Source of the DNA: Noviherbaspirillum suwonense | GTDB taxonomy: Bacteria > Pseudomonadota > Gammaproteobacteria > Burkholderiales > Burkholderiaceae_D | Assembly (NCBI RefSeq): GCF_900182955.1 | Contig: NZ_FXUL01000026.1 | Span: 24,855 to 88,854 of the forward strand | Direction of reading: 5' to 3' | Length of the DNA stretch: 64,000 bases | Shown here: positions 1 to 9,461 of the stretch, one piece after another | How the letters are laid out: the number at the start of each line of letters is the position of its first letter | Position numbering within the stretch: position 1 is the stretch's first letter | Translations under genes and position numbers: made by a program | Notes under the pieces: generated by a model | Told to the model about the DNA's origin: nothing | Seen by the model: only the letters and a program-made list of their open reading frames with translations | Databases searched by the model: none

Positions 1-2
1 TG

Positions 3-872
3 CAGGATGGCCCAGCCACGCTGACCGAGCAGGAGTATGCGCGGGTTGCGCGCTATTTCGCTCAGGACCGCTACGAAGTTCTTGGCGCGCATGATTCGAT
101 GCTCGAGAAGCATCTCGCAGAGAACAAGCGGTTTTCACAATGGGTGAAACGTAATGTGCGTCCTCACAAAGTTTCCGGATACGCTACGGTGACCCTATCG
201 ACGAAGCCCGGCGCCGCCATGCCCCCAGGCGATGTGACAGCGGACCAGTTGGAGCACATTGCGACCTGGGCGGAAGAGTTTGGCTTTGGTGAAGTACGGA
301 TCGCGCACGAGCAGAACGTCATCCTGCCGGATGTCCGCCTGCGCGACCTTTACAGCCTGTGGTTACGCGCTGTTGACCAGCGCCTTGCCACGGCCAACGT
401 AGGACTTCTGACCGATATCATCGCCTGCCCTGGCGGCGATTACTGCTCGCTTGCCAATGCAAGATCGCTTCCGGTTGCAGCGGCGATCGCGCAGCGCTTT
501 GATGATCTCGACTTTCTCTGTGACCTGGGCGACTTGTCGCTGAATATTTCCGGCTGCATCAATGCATGCGGGCACCATCATATGGGCAACATTGGCGTGC
601 TGGGTGTGGATAAGGATGGCGAGGAGTGGTACCAGGTAACGATCGGCGGCTCTCAAGGCAACGAATCGGCGCTGGGACGGGTAATCGGCCGTGCTTTCCG
701 GGCAGAAGAGATGCCGGATGTCATAGCACGCCTTGTTGAAACCTACTGCCAATTGCGACTTGAGGATGAACCGTTCTCCGACACGCTTCTTCGCGTCAGC
801 CCGGAGCCCTTCAAGGCAAACGTGTACCGGCAAGCGGCCGAACCAAACGAAAGCATTCCATGTCCACGATAA
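3..872 (+). CDS. Sulfite/nitrite reductase hemoprotein, 3' part (5' end outside window)
   Basis: This is the C-terminal ~289 residues of a siroheme/[4Fe-4S] sulfite or nitrite reductase; the reading frame is open to the left edge, so the start lies outside the window. Visible are CPGGDYCSLA and, about 40 residues later, SGCINACGHHHMGNIG. These are the two cysteine pairs that bind the cubane and siroheme in this family, and they imply six-electron reduction of sulfite (or nitrite) in the cytoplasm. The next gene (DUF934) overlaps its 3' end by 13 bp and is a standard partner of assimilatory sulfite reductase in betaproteobacteria. That favours a CysI-type sulfite role over nitrite, but the substrate is not proven by sequence. 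Confidence 0.9.
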   Translation, partial: QDGPATLTEQEYARVARYFAQDRYEVLGAHDSMLEKHLAENKRFSQWVKRNVRPHKVSGYATVTLSTKPGAAMPPGDVTADQLEHIATWAEEFGFGEVRIAHEQNVILPDVRLRDLYSLWLRAVDQRLATANVGLLTDIIACPGGDYCSLANARSLPVAAAIAQRFDDLDFLCDLGDLSLNISGCINACGHHHMGNIGVLGVDKDGEEWYQVTIGGSQGNESALGRVIGRAFRAEEMPDVIARLVETYCQLRLEDEPFSDTLLRVSPEPFKANVYRQAAEPNESIPCPR

Positions 873-1357
873 TCAGAATAATCGACGGCATTCCCCGTAT
901 CGTCGCCGACGAATGGGAAGTCCTGAGGCCGGAGTCGGCGGTCGCAAGTGCGTACGCGTACCAGATCGTACCGCTGGCCCAGTTTTCCTCAGCGTTGGAT
1001 CAGGGCGTCGCGTCGGATATCCGTGCCGTATGGATTTCACCAGAAAACGATTTCGAACCGCTCATAGCGCACCTGCTTTCGCTGGAAATTATTGCGGTCG
1101 ACTTCCCCAGCTTTCGGGACGGCAGGGGCTACAGCATTGCGACACTGCTGCGCACGCGGTATGGCTGGGCAGGACAGCTCCGTGCCATCGGCGATGTGCT
1201 GCGTGATCAGCTGAACTTCATGCGACGCTGCGGGTTCGATGCATTTGCGATTCGGCCAGACAAGGACATCCAGGACGCAATGAAGAGCTTCGGTCATTAC
1301 TCCGTCAGATACCAGGGCGCGGCAGACGACCCGCTTCCACTATTTCGACGCCGCTAG
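860..1357 (+). CDS. DUF934 family protein (sulfite-reduction partner)
   Basis: A 165-residue protein of the DUF934 family, annotated elsewhere as a probable oxidoreductase in sulfite reduction. Family-typical features are the SPENDFEPL stretch, the central FRDGRGYSIATLLRTRYGW segment and the late FDAFAIRPD motif. Its ATG lies inside the end of the sulfite reductase gene (13-bp overlap), which implies translational coupling and a shared transcript. The biochemical role of DUF934 is not established; the assignment to sulfite assimilation rests on the conserved gene neighbourhood. Confidence 0.85.
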   Translation: MSTIIRIIDGIPRIVADEWEVLRPESAVASAYAYQIVPLAQFSSALDQGVASDIRAVWISPENDFEPLIAHLLSLEIIAVDFPSFRDGRGYSIATLLRTRYGWAGQLRAIGDVLRDQLNFMRRCGFDAFAIRPDKDIQDAMKSFGHYSVRYQGAADDPLPLFRRR

Positions 1358-1436
1358 CAGCCTGCCGGTAGGCAACCGCACAGGAAGGCCGGTCCAACAT
1401 TATTCCCCCCTTTTAATCCACTATTGGAGTTACGCG

Positions 1437-1652
1437 ATGACAAGCAACGATGCGGGAAAACCACGACAACGCTCCTTCATGGCCACCATGGTGGCTATTG
1501 CGTGGTCGTTTGTCGGGCTGCGCAGCAAGAAAGACTTTGATGTGGATCGGGAAGGCGGCATGAATCCGGTCTATGTCATCCTCGCCGGCTTGATCGGGAC
1601 AGGCATCTTTATCGGCGTGCTCATGTTTTTTGTCAAGCAGGCTGTCGCTTAA
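1437..1652 (+). CDS. DUF2970 small membrane protein
   Basis: A 71-residue protein with a basic N-terminus, the segment VAIAWSFVGLRSKKDF and one C-terminal transmembrane helix (about residues 45-68) preceded by NPVYVI. This layout, an amphipathic W-S-F-x-G-x-R motif followed by a single helix, is that of the DUF2970 family of betaproteobacterial inner-membrane proteins. No function is known. A good AT-rich spacer and a GGAG-like site precede the ATG. Its stop lies 35 bp before the TTG start proposed for the next aminotransferase gene, so the two may be co-transcribed. Confidence 0.8.
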   Translation: MTSNDAGKPRQRSFMATMVAIAWSFVGLRSKKDFDVDREGGMNPVYVILAGLIGTGIFIGVLMFFVKQAVA

Positions 1653-1686
1653 GCAACCGCCAACTGGCTGCCACAGGGAGTCGTAC

Positions 1687-2892
1687 TTGTTCGCAAACTT
1701 TGCCGCATCTCCTGGCGATCCCATCCTGTCATTGCAGCAAACCTATGCGGAAGATCCGCGCAGCGACAAGGTCAATCTCAGCATAGGCATTTACCACGAC
1801 GAGGCTGGCCGCGTTCCCCAGCTCAAGTCCGTCAAGCGCGCACAGGCGCGCTTGCGAAGCATTGACGCTCCATGTGTTTATCAGCCGATGGCCGGCGCCG
1901 CAAACTATCGCCAAGCGGTGCAGACACTCTTGTTCGGAGCTGGCCATACCAAGGTCACTGCAGGTCATGTAGCGACGATACAGACGGTGGGCGGCTCCGG
2001 GGCGCTGAAAGTCGGGAGCGATCTGCTCAGGCGGCACTTTCCGGATGCCGAAGTCTGGATCAGCAATCCTACCTGGGACAACCATGCGGCCATTTTTGAG
2101 GGCTCAGGTTTTCCAGTCAAGCGGTACACCTACTTTGACTCCCAGACACAGGGCGTGGACTTCGAGGCGATGTCCGCCTGTCTTCGCACCTTGAGGCGTG
2201 GTTCGATCGTCCTTTTTCATCCATGCTGCCATAACCCCACCGGGGCGGACCTGACCAATGCGCAGTGGGATCGGATTATTTCGATAGTCACCTCACGAGG
2301 GCTCCTACCGTTTCTCGATATTGCCTACCAGGGTTTTGGAAGCGGCGTGGAAGAAGATTGCTATGCCATCCGTGCAATGGCTGATGCCGATGTTTCATTC
2401 CTGGTCAGCAGCTCGTTCTCCAAGACCTTTTCCCTGTATGGAGAGCGCTGCGGGGCCCTTAGCATCGTCTGTGCAAGCGCGGACGAAGCGGCCCGCGCAT
2501 TGAGCCAGAGCGAACTCGCCGTACGGCGCAATTATTCCAGCCCGCCGACCCATGGCGGGCAACTCGTGGCGACCGTGCTGCTGGATGCAGAGCTGAAAGC
2601 ACTCTGGATTCGCGAAGTAGACGCCATGCGCGAGCGCATCGCCGAAATGCGCCGGCAGCTTCATGATGCGATGCGCGTCGTACAGCCCGGCGGAAATTTT
2701 CGCTATCTTCTCAAGCAGCGCGGAATGTTTGCCTACACAGGCCTGTCGGCGGACCAGGTGCGAGCGCTTCGCACGAACTCCGGGATCTATCTCGTTGATT
2801 CCGGGCGACTGTGTATCGCCGGGCTGAATACCGGCAATATACAGCGCGTCGCCGTTGCTCTGGCGGCGATGACGCTACAGCACGCTGCGTGA
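1687..2892 (+). CDS. Aromatic-amino-acid/aspartate aminotransferase (class I, AspC/TyrB type)
   Basis: A PLP-dependent class I aminotransferase of 401 residues transferring amino groups between aspartate or aromatic amino acids and 2-oxoglutarate. The TTG start at 1687 is chosen because AGGGAG sits six bases upstream and because the protein then begins MFANFAASPGDPIL, the usual AspC/TyrB N-terminus. An upstream in-frame ATG (1630) would overlap the preceding gene and add an atypical leader. NPTG (the substrate-binding region) and the PLP lysine in SSSFSKTF (about Lys246) followed by YGERCGAL are visible. Substrate preference between aspartate and aromatic acids cannot be read directly. It may be transcribed with the upstream DUF2970 gene. 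Confidence 0.88.
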   Translation: MFANFAASPGDPILSLQQTYAEDPRSDKVNLSIGIYHDEAGRVPQLKSVKRAQARLRSIDAPCVYQPMAGAANYRQAVQTLLFGAGHTKVTAGHVATIQTVGGSGALKVGSDLLRRHFPDAEVWISNPTWDNHAAIFEGSGFPVKRYTYFDSQTQGVDFEAMSACLRTLRRGSIVLFHPCCHNPTGADLTNAQWDRIISIVTSRGLLPFLDIAYQGFGSGVEEDCYAIRAMADADVSFLVSSSFSKTFSLYGERCGALSIVCASADEAARALSQSELAVRRNYSSPPTHGGQLVATVLLDAELKALWIREVDAMRERIAEMRRQLHDAMRVVQPGGNFRYLLKQRGMFAYTGLSADQVRALRTNSGIYLVDSGRLCIAGLNTGNIQRVAVALAAMTLQHAA

Positions 2893-3255
2893 ACGGCGCC
2901 GATTCGCAGGCCGTCCTTCATTCAGCCAGCGCACGGCGAACCCGGCAGTGAATCAGCAGGTCCATGCACCGGCGATGAACTGCGCAGCCATCGCTTCCCC
3001 GACTGCCCGAAACAACACAAACTTCATCAAAGTGTTCAATGCCGGTTCGCTCTTCATGTTCCGCGACTTCACGTAGCACGTTGGAAAAGAGGATGCGGAT
3101 GCGCGCTGATCGCGGTGGCGTACGCAGGCCGACCGTGGCGTTAGCGCGTTTTGAGGCGAGCGGCTGGACACCGGTCATGTCAGGCCGCCTCGGAAATTGG
3201 GCATCAACGTTGTGACGCTGGCAGCTGCGAAGCGCGCACCGCGATGGGACGAAGC
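2893..3255. other. Gene-free stretch between aminotransferase and cyd operon
   Basis: About 360 bp between the convergent aminotransferase and DUF2474 genes. Short open frames exist on the minus strand, but none has a ribosome-binding site or a recognisable product. No clear terminator hairpin was found. Confidence 0.5.
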
Positions 3256-3399
3256 CTACGTACCAAGACCGGCGGCGCGCATCAGCACTTTCATGCCAAA
3301 GGCCAGGAGGCCGAGTGCGCCGACACTGCAGCTCCAGATCAGCAACAGCCAGCCCAGCTTCACGTGCCACCGTTTTGCCGGGTCACGCGGTTTGTTCAT
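3256..3399 (-). CDS. DUF2474 small subunit of bd-type oxidase (CydX-like)
   Basis: A 47-residue protein with a basic N-terminus and a single transmembrane helix (HVKLGWLLLIWSCSVGALGL). DUF2474 proteins are encoded directly after CioAB/CydAB in many proteobacteria and are thought to fill the role of CydX, a one-helix subunit that stabilises the hemes. The ATG overlaps the cydB stop by one base (TGATG), so it is translationally coupled. It is too short for most automatic callers. Function is inferred from family and position. Confidence 0.85.
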   Translation of the reverse strand: MNKPRDPAKRWHVKLGWLLLIWSCSVGALGLLAFGMKVLMRAAGLGT

Positions 3400-4406
3400 C
3401 AGTGATAGCCCTCCCCGTGCCTGACCTTGCCGCGGAAAACATAGTATGACCACACGGTGTACATCAGTATGACCGGAATGATCAGCAGCGCCCCGACCAG
3501 AGCAAAGCCCTGGCTTTGCGGCGGTGAGGACGCCTCCCAGATGGTGATTGAGGGCGGAATAATATTGGGCCACACGCTGATGCCCAATCCGCTATAGCCA
3601 AGAAAGATCAGTGCGAGCGTGCAGAGGAATGGCGCCACATGCGCCTTTCGATTGACCGCCTGCATGAGCAAATACGTCGCGGTTAACACCAGAACAGGTA
3701 CCGGAGCGAACCAGAACAAGTTAGGCATGCTGAACCAGCGCCGGGCAATGGCTTGGTCGGACAGGGGTGTCCAGACGCTGATGATCGCAATTACCGCAAG
3801 CAGTGTCCACGCCAGCCGGCGAGTAAGCTGAAACGCCCGCTGCTGAAGCGCTCCTTCCGTTTTCATGATCAGCCAGGTACTGCCGAGCAGTGCATAGGCG
3901 ACCACGAGGCCGACGCCGGTAAAAACCGAGAAGGCGGAGAGCCAGTCAAATGCGCCCCCTGCATAGGCCCGGTTAGCAACCGGGAAACCGTTAATGTAGG
4001 CGCCAAGTGCAACGCCCTGGAAAAAGGTCGCCAGTATGGACCCGCCAATGAAAGCCTTGTCCCACAGGTGGCGCTCATGGTCGCGCGCCTTGAAGCGGAA
4101 TTCGAATGCCACGCCACGGAAGATCAGGCCGACCAGCATGAGGATCAATGGCAGGTACAAGGCGCTCAGCACAACGGAATAAGCAAGCGGAAATGCGGCC
4201 AGCAAACCGGCGCCGCCGAGCACCAGCCAGGTTTCGTTGCCATCCCATACCGGCGCCACGGTGTTCATCATCACGTCGCGCTCATCCTTGTCGGGAAAGA
4301 ATGGATACAGGATGCCAATGCCGAGATCGAACCCATCCATGATCACGTACATCATGATTCCGAAAAGAATAATGATCGCCCAGATCAGCGGTAAATTGAT
4401 ACCCAT
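3399..4406 (-). CDS. cydB: Cytochrome bd ubiquinol oxidase subunit II
   Basis: Subunit II of a bd-type quinol oxidase, 335 residues with about eight or nine hydrophobic helices, in the inner membrane. The segment GFDLGIGILYPFFPDKDERD and the WDGNETWLVLGG motif near the N-terminus are diagnostic of CydB/CioB. The start at 4406 is chosen over a longer frame because GAGG lies just upstream and MGINLPLIWAIII is the normal beginning. It follows cydA by four bases and overlaps the DUF2474 gene by one base, giving a tight three-gene operon. The pair with a DUF2474 subunit points to the cyanide-insensitive (Cio) branch. Confidence 0.95.
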   Translation of the reverse strand: MGINLPLIWAIIILFGIMMYVIMDGFDLGIGILYPFFPDKDERDVMMNTVAPVWDGNETWLVLGGAGLLAAFPLAYSVVLSALYLPLILMLVGLIFRGVAFEFRFKARDHERHLWDKAFIGGSILATFFQGVALGAYINGFPVANRAYAGGAFDWLSAFSVFTGVGLVVAYALLGSTWLIMKTEGALQQRAFQLTRRLAWTLLAVIAIISVWTPLSDQAIARRWFSMPNLFWFAPVPVLVLTATYLLMQAVNRKAHVAPFLCTLALIFLGYSGLGISVWPNIIPPSITIWEASSPPQSQGFALVGALLIIPVILMYTVWSYYVFRGKVRHGEGYH

Positions 4407-4410
4407 ATCC

Positions 4411-5844
4411 TCAGCTCCTGCCATCGACCGTTGGTCGTTCTTCATCGGGCTCGGTTGCGGCGGAGAGCGGCCGCATCGGGGTGCGTTCCTGCCCGGGCCC
4501 GCCATCCGGCTGAAGTCGGCCTTCATGGTAGGTCGGCCCCTGCCGGACCAGTCGCATCAGGTAACCGACGCCCGTGCCGAACACCGCAAAATACACCACG
4601 ATGAAAATTGCCAGCGTAATGCTCAGCTGTCCTGCGCCGTGCGCAGATACGGCGTCACTGGTGCGCAGCAGACCGTACACCGTCCATGGCTGGCGGCCAA
4701 TCTCGGTCGTGAACCATCCCGCCAAAATGGCAATGATGCCGGTTGGCCCCATCCACAAGGCGAAGCGCAAGAATGCACGACTGTGCCAGAGTGTCCCTCG
4801 CCATCTGAGCCAGGCGCTCCATAAGCCCAGCACAATCATCAGGGAACCGAGGCCGACCATGACGCGGAATGTCCAGAACACTACCGTCGCGTTCGGCCTG
4901 TCTTCCGGCGCAAACGATTTCAGCGCCGGGATCTCGCCATCCCAGCTGTGCGTGAGGATCAGGCTACCCAGACGCGGAATTTCAACGGCATAGTGATTCT
5001 TCTCCGCCTGCATGTCAGGCCACCCGAAGACAACCAGCGGCGTGCCTTCCCCCGCACTCGCTTCCCAATGTCCCTCGATGGCGGCCAGCTTGGCTGGCTG
5101 ATTTTCAAGGGTATTCAGTCCATGGAAATCTCCGATGACGGCCTGCAGGGGAGCGACAAACAAGACCATCCACAAGCTCATGGAAAACATTTTCCGGATT
5201 GCTGCGTTATCCCGCGCGCGCAGCAGGTGCCACGCAGCTGAAGCGCCGACGAACAGCGCCTTGGCCAGAAAGGCAGCCACGCTCATATGCGCGAGACGGT
5301 AAGGAAACGAAGGATTGAAGATCACTGCCAGCCAGTCCATGGGAACGACGCGACCATCGATGATTTCGTAACCTTGGGGCGTCTGCATCCAGCTGTTCGA
5401 CGCGATAATCCATGTGGCCGAGATCAGGGTGCCAAGGGCAACCATGGCAGTCGAAAGAAAATGCAGGCCCGGCCCCACGCGGCTCCAGCCGAAGAGCATG
5501 ACGCCCAGGAAGCCCGCTTCCAGAAAGAAGGCCGTGAGGACTTCATAGGCGAGCAGCGGCCCGGTAATGCTTCCCGCGAAATCGGAAAAAAAGCTCCAGT
5601 TCGTACCGAACTGATAGGCCATCACGAGGCCCGATACGACACCCATGCCAAAATTGACGGCGAATATCTTGGACCAGAAGTGATACAGGTCCCTGTACGT
5701 TTCATCGCGCGTGCGAAGCCAGAATGCTTCGAGCACGGTCAGGTAGCTGGCCAGGCCGATGGTGATGGCTGGAAAAATGATGTGGAATGAAATCGTGAAC
5801 CCGAACTGGATGCGCGCGAGTTCCAATGCGGTAAAGCCCAACAT
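4411..5844 (-). CDS. cydA: Cytochrome bd ubiquinol oxidase subunit I (CioA-like)
   Basis: Subunit I (477 residues) of the bd oxidase, which oxidises ubiquinol and reduces oxygen without pumping protons. His21 in FGFTISFHIIFP corresponds to the high-spin heme ligand, RLAHM to the b558 histidine and FRVMVG to the b558 methionine. GRQPW, conserved in the family, is also present. The protein is short and its Q-loop region lacks the E. coli-type insertion, which together with the DUF2474 gene suggests the cyanide-insensitive type. GAGGAA precedes the ATG. The gene is divergent from a MocR regulator across a ~280-bp spacer, which makes that protein a candidate regulator. Confidence 0.95.
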   Translation of the reverse strand: MLGFTALELARIQFGFTISFHIIFPAITIGLASYLTVLEAFWLRTRDETYRDLYHFWSKIFAVNFGMGVVSGLVMAYQFGTNWSFFSDFAGSITGPLLAYEVLTAFFLEAGFLGVMLFGWSRVGPGLHFLSTAMVALGTLISATWIIASNSWMQTPQGYEIIDGRVVPMDWLAVIFNPSFPYRLAHMSVAAFLAKALFVGASAAWHLLRARDNAAIRKMFSMSLWMVLFVAPLQAVIGDFHGLNTLENQPAKLAAIEGHWEASAGEGTPLVVFGWPDMQAEKNHYAVEIPRLGSLILTHSWDGEIPALKSFAPEDRPNATVVFWTFRVMVGLGSLMIVLGLWSAWLRWRGTLWHSRAFLRFALWMGPTGIIAILAGWFTTEIGRQPWTVYGLLRTSDAVSAHGAGQLSITLAIFIVVYFAVFGTGVGYLMRLVRQGPTYHEGRLQPDGGPGQERTPMRPLSAATEPDEERPTVDGRS

Positions 5845-6124
5845 GATGATATTTCCTCGTGTGCATCTACGCCGTCATGGCGCAATCAGCACCTGGCATG
5901 GTAGTGCGGCACCCCGCGAAGCAACAGAATCAGTTACCACCAAAAAGACCATATCAGATGAAGACATCCGAACTGCCTTGGCCTGGAAATTCCTGTACAG
6001 TTGCTTTCGAATCAAGCACGCCAGGAGCGCTCGACCTTCGAGCCGAGCAGCTTCCATTTCGTTGCGCTTTGCATAGCACTTGTTGAGTATCCTCCTAAAC
6101 GGTTTATCGCGACCAGAAAAATCC

Positions 6125-7606
6125 ATGAAACGATATGAAGCTCTGGCAGAAGAGATCGCGCAGTCAATTCGAACCGGCGTGATGAAGCTTGGCGACAGGC
6201 TGCCGTCCGTGCGACAGGCCAGTAGCAGCCGCGGCGTCAGCCCTTCGACCGTGTTCGAGGCGTATTACTTGCTGGAGGCGCGCGGCCTGATCCGCGCGCG
6301 TGAGCGGTCTGGTTATTACGTCATTGCCGGCGCAAAAAAGATACTCCCGGAACCTGACCTTGTATCGCGCCCGGATGAAGAATCGATGCAAGTGGATGTC
6401 AGCCAGCTGGTGTTCGAAATTCTCGAGTCTGCCAGGACCCGGGATGTCGTGCCCTTCGGCTCCGCATTTCCCAGCCCGATGCTGTTTCCGCTGCCGCGGC
6501 TCGCAAAATCGATGGCGTCCAGCGTTCAAAGCATGGACCCATGGAGTACCGTCGATGACATCACGCCGGGCAATGCCGCCCTGCGCCGGCAAATAGCGCT
6601 GCGTTATCTTGCGGATGGCGTGCATATACATACCGATGAAATCGTGATCACAAACGGGGCGCTGGAGGCATTGAATTTGTGTTTGCAAGCCGTGACCCGG
6701 CCAGGGGATACGGTGCTCATCGAGTCGCCGACGTTCTATGCCGCGCTGCAGGCGCTCGAACGCCTTGATCTGAAGGCGGTGCAGGTGCCTACCCACCCGC
6801 GCGAAGGCATCGATCTGGACGCATTGACCCTGGCCCTGGAGAGACATCAGCCAAAGGCGTGCTGGCTGATGACTAATTTCCAGAATCCGCTCGGGAGCTT
6901 GATGTCGGATGAGAAAAAGAAGGCGGTGGTCGAGCTTCTGGCGTTGCATAACGTTCCGCTGATCGAAGATGACGTCTATGGCGAACTCTACTTCGGCAGC
7001 AAACGCCCGCTTCCCGCGAAAGCATTCGACAAGAAAGACCTCGTCATGCATTGTTCATCGTTCTCCAAGTGCCTTGCGCCGGGGTATCGGGTTGGATGGG
7101 CCGTGCCGGGACGGTTCACAAGGGATGTCACGCGGCTGAAGCTGACAAGCACCTTATCGGCATCTGCGCCGGCACAGGCGGCGCTTGCCGACTATCTCGC
7201 CAAAGGCGGCTATGATAAGCACCTGCGCCAGTTGCGCCACGTCCTCTCCGTGCAGCAGAGTGCGATGATCCAGGCCGTCGTGCGGCATTTTCCGCGCGGG
7301 ACAAAAGCGACCAGGCCGGATGGCGGTTATTTTCTGTGGGTTGAACTCCCTCACGATGTCAATTCGCTGGAACTCCAGCGGCAAGCCCTGTCCCTCGGCA
7401 TTAGTGTCGCGCCCGGCCCCATGTTTTCTGCACGCCGCGAATTCAGGAATTGTCTCAGGCTTAATTACGGACATCCATGGGACGACCGAACCGAGGCGGC
7501 AATTGCGACTTTAGGGCGCTTGATTGCCGCCAATCTGGAATCGAACCGGCCCGTTTTGACACCCGGCACGACTCCCCGCAGCGATCCTGTTGCCATCGAC
7601 AAGTAA
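6125..7606 (+). CDS. MocR/GntR-type aminotransferase-like transcriptional regulator
   Basis: A 493-residue fusion of an N-terminal GntR winged helix (about residues 1-75, with SVRQASSSRGVSPSTV as the recognition-helix region) and a C-terminal fold-type I aminotransferase domain. The PLP-binding segment is SSFSKCLAPGYRVGW and the NPLGS segment matches the aminotransferase NPxG. This is the MocR architecture, regulators that sense PLP or an amino compound. The ATG at 6125 (MKRYEALAEEIA) is preferred because the usual GntR fold starts there. It is divergent from cydABX; whether it regulates the oxidase is only suggested by position. Confidence 0.88.
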   Translation: MKRYEALAEEIAQSIRTGVMKLGDRLPSVRQASSSRGVSPSTVFEAYYLLEARGLIRARERSGYYVIAGAKKILPEPDLVSRPDEESMQVDVSQLVFEILESARTRDVVPFGSAFPSPMLFPLPRLAKSMASSVQSMDPWSTVDDITPGNAALRRQIALRYLADGVHIHTDEIVITNGALEALNLCLQAVTRPGDTVLIESPTFYAALQALERLDLKAVQVPTHPREGIDLDALTLALERHQPKACWLMTNFQNPLGSLMSDEKKKAVVELLALHNVPLIEDDVYGELYFGSKRPLPAKAFDKKDLVMHCSSFSKCLAPGYRVGWAVPGRFTRDVTRLKLTSTLSASAPAQAALADYLAKGGYDKHLRQLRHVLSVQQSAMIQAVVRHFPRGTKATRPDGGYFLWVELPHDVNSLELQRQALSLGISVAPGPMFSARREFRNCLRLNYGHPWDDRTEAAIATLGRLIAANLESNRPVLTPGTTPRSDPVAIDK

Positions 7607-7631
7607 GTCCTGGCGCGAGACGGTGCGAAGC

Positions 7632-7659
7632 CGCCTTCGTCACCCAGTCAGCGAAGGCG
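7632..7659. terminator. Inverted repeat between convergent genes (bidirectional terminator candidate)
   Basis: CGCCTTCG and CGAAGGCG form a perfect 8-bp stem with a 12-nt loop in the 56-bp gap between the convergent MocR and MFS genes. No long T-run follows on either strand, so termination is inferred from position. Confidence 0.4.
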
Positions 7660-7662
7660 CTG

Positions 7663-9246
7663 CTACTCAGCCACCGCGTGCCGAGTGGTCCGCTTGCTGA
7701 TCAGCTGCCATGCACAGAAGGAACTGCCTAGCGCCAGCCCTGCCGACAGCAGCATGACCCAGCGAAACCCATGAACAAACGCCTGGTTGATCGCGACGCG
7801 GACCTGATGCGCCTCGGCCTGCGTGGCCGCCGCCGGCGTCTCCATCGCCGCCAGCCTGCCCTGCTGTCTGGTGACTTCCTGCATGAGCGCCGGCCTCAGC
7901 CCATGCGTCATGCTGGAAAGCTTGGCGTTGAATGCAATGCTCATCACGATGCCGAACATGGCAATCGCCAGCAGCGAGGCGAGCCGCGACACGGCATTGT
8001 TGACGCCGGAGGCGGCGCCCGCCAGGCCGGGTTCCAGCGCGTTCATCACCGTCGTGGTTAGCGGCGCCACGCTGATTGCCATGCCCAGGCCCAGCACCAG
8101 CAAGGCGGGGAAGAACGTGGTCCAGTAACTTCCGCCGGTGGCCGGTAATGCGAACAGAGCAAAGCCGAGCGCGGCGATGGCGGGGCCGATGACCAGCGGC
8201 CGGCGCGAGCCATGCCGGTCCACCAGCGTGCCGGCCCAGCCCGACAGCACGGACATCGTGAGCACAAATGGCAGCAGCGCAGCGCCCGCTTCGAACGCGG
8301 TATAGCCCTGCACCTGGATCAGGTTGAGCGGCAGAAAATAAAGGCTGCCGCCCAGGGCGGCATAAAGCAGCAGCGTCAGCAGATTGGCGCCGCTGAAATC
8401 GCGCGAGCGGAACAGGTGCAGCGGCAGCAGCGGCGCCGGATGCCGGCGTTCCTGCCAGATGAAGACAGCCAGCGCCAGCGCGGCCAGGGACAGCAGGTAC
8501 GCGACCCGTGCATCGCGCCAGCCGGCCTCGCTTGACAGGATGAGCCCGGACACCAGGCTGCCCAGTCCAATGATGGCCAGGGCAGCGCCGGCCCAGTCCA
8601 GCCTGCCCTGCTGCCGGCCCCGGCTCTCGGGCACATGGCGCCAGGTCAGGTATAGCACGATCAGCGTCAGCGGAAGATTGAGCAGGAAGGCGGCGCGCCA
8701 TGACCAGTGTTCTATCAGAAAGCCGCCAAGGACGGGGCCGAGCGCCGCGGTGATCGCCGTATAGCCGGACCAGATGCCGATTGCCTTGCCGCGGATTTCC
8801 GGTGCGAACGAGGCGCTGATCAGTGCCAGGCTACCCGGCACCAGCAGCGCGCCGCCGATGCCTTGCACGGCCCTGGCCCAGATCAGATGGGACACCGAGC
8901 CGGCCATGCCGCACCAGACGGACGCTGCGGCGAATAGCGCGATGCCGACCAGGAAGACGCGCCGCCGGCCGTAGCGGTCCCCTGCGCTGCCACCGACCAG
9001 GAGCAGGGATGCAAGAAACAACGCATACGATTCCACGACCCATTGCACTTCGACAGCGGTCGCAGAGAATTCCTGTTGCAGCGCGGGCAAGGCAACGTTG
9101 ACCACCGTGCCGTCGATGAACACCATGCTCGAGGCCAGTATCGTTGCCGCCAGTACCAGCGGTCGTGCCCGTGGACTGCAAGGCGCGTCAGCCGGGCTGG
9201 CGTGATTGACGGATGGATGCGACGTGGATATGAAGCGACGATTCAT
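7663..9246 (-). CDS. DHA2-family MFS multidrug exporter (EmrB/QacA type)
   Basis: A 527-residue inner-membrane protein with about 14 hydrophobic helices, typical of DHA2 drug/proton antiporters. The motif VFIDGTVVNVALPALQ near the N-terminus (motif D1) and GDRYGRRRVFLVG (motif A, loop 2-3) are diagnostic, and PGSLALISASF with GKAIGIWSG follows. The start at 9246 (MNRRFIST) is chosen because GGAG lies about eight bases upstream; a longer frame would add an unlikely 54-residue leader. No HlyD-type membrane-fusion partner or local TetR/MarR regulator is adjacent, so it probably works alone or with unlinked parts. Confidence 0.9.
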   Translation of the reverse strand: MNRRFISTSHPSVNHASPADAPCSPRARPLVLAATILASSMVFIDGTVVNVALPALQQEFSATAVEVQWVVESYALFLASLLLVGGSAGDRYGRRRVFLVGIALFAAASVWCGMAGSVSHLIWARAVQGIGGALLVPGSLALISASFAPEIRGKAIGIWSGYTAITAALGPVLGGFLIEHWSWRAAFLLNLPLTLIVLYLTWRHVPESRGRQQGRLDWAGAALAIIGLGSLVSGLILSSEAGWRDARVAYLLSLAALALAVFIWQERRHPAPLLPLHLFRSRDFSGANLLTLLLYAALGGSLYFLPLNLIQVQGYTAFEAGAALLPFVLTMSVLSGWAGTLVDRHGSRRPLVIGPAIAALGFALFALPATGGSYWTTFFPALLVLGLGMAISVAPLTTTVMNALEPGLAGAASGVNNAVSRLASLLAIAMFGIVMSIAFNAKLSSMTHGLRPALMQEVTRQQGRLAAMETPAAATQAEAHQVRVAINQAFVHGFRWVMLLSAGLALGSSFCAWQLISKRTTRHAVAE

Positions 9247-9461
9247 GCTGCGACTCCGCGCGTGATAGGGAGTAACGGACGCACGGGCAAGACCAGTGGC
9301 GTCATGCCGGATATTCCGGCTGCCGCCCGTTTGCGCGCATGCCTTCGTCCTGCTGCCGTTTGCGCAGCCAGGCATGACAAACGATCCGGTTCTGCCGTAA
9401 TCTAACATTTCGCCGTCCGGCCTGTGCCGGCGTGGAAAGCCCAGCCTGGAGGATCGTCATC

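Noticed and set aside
2918..3370. 150-codon minus-strand frame next to the DUF2474 gene
   Set aside because: It overlaps the DUF2474 gene, has no ribosome-binding site and no recognisable product.
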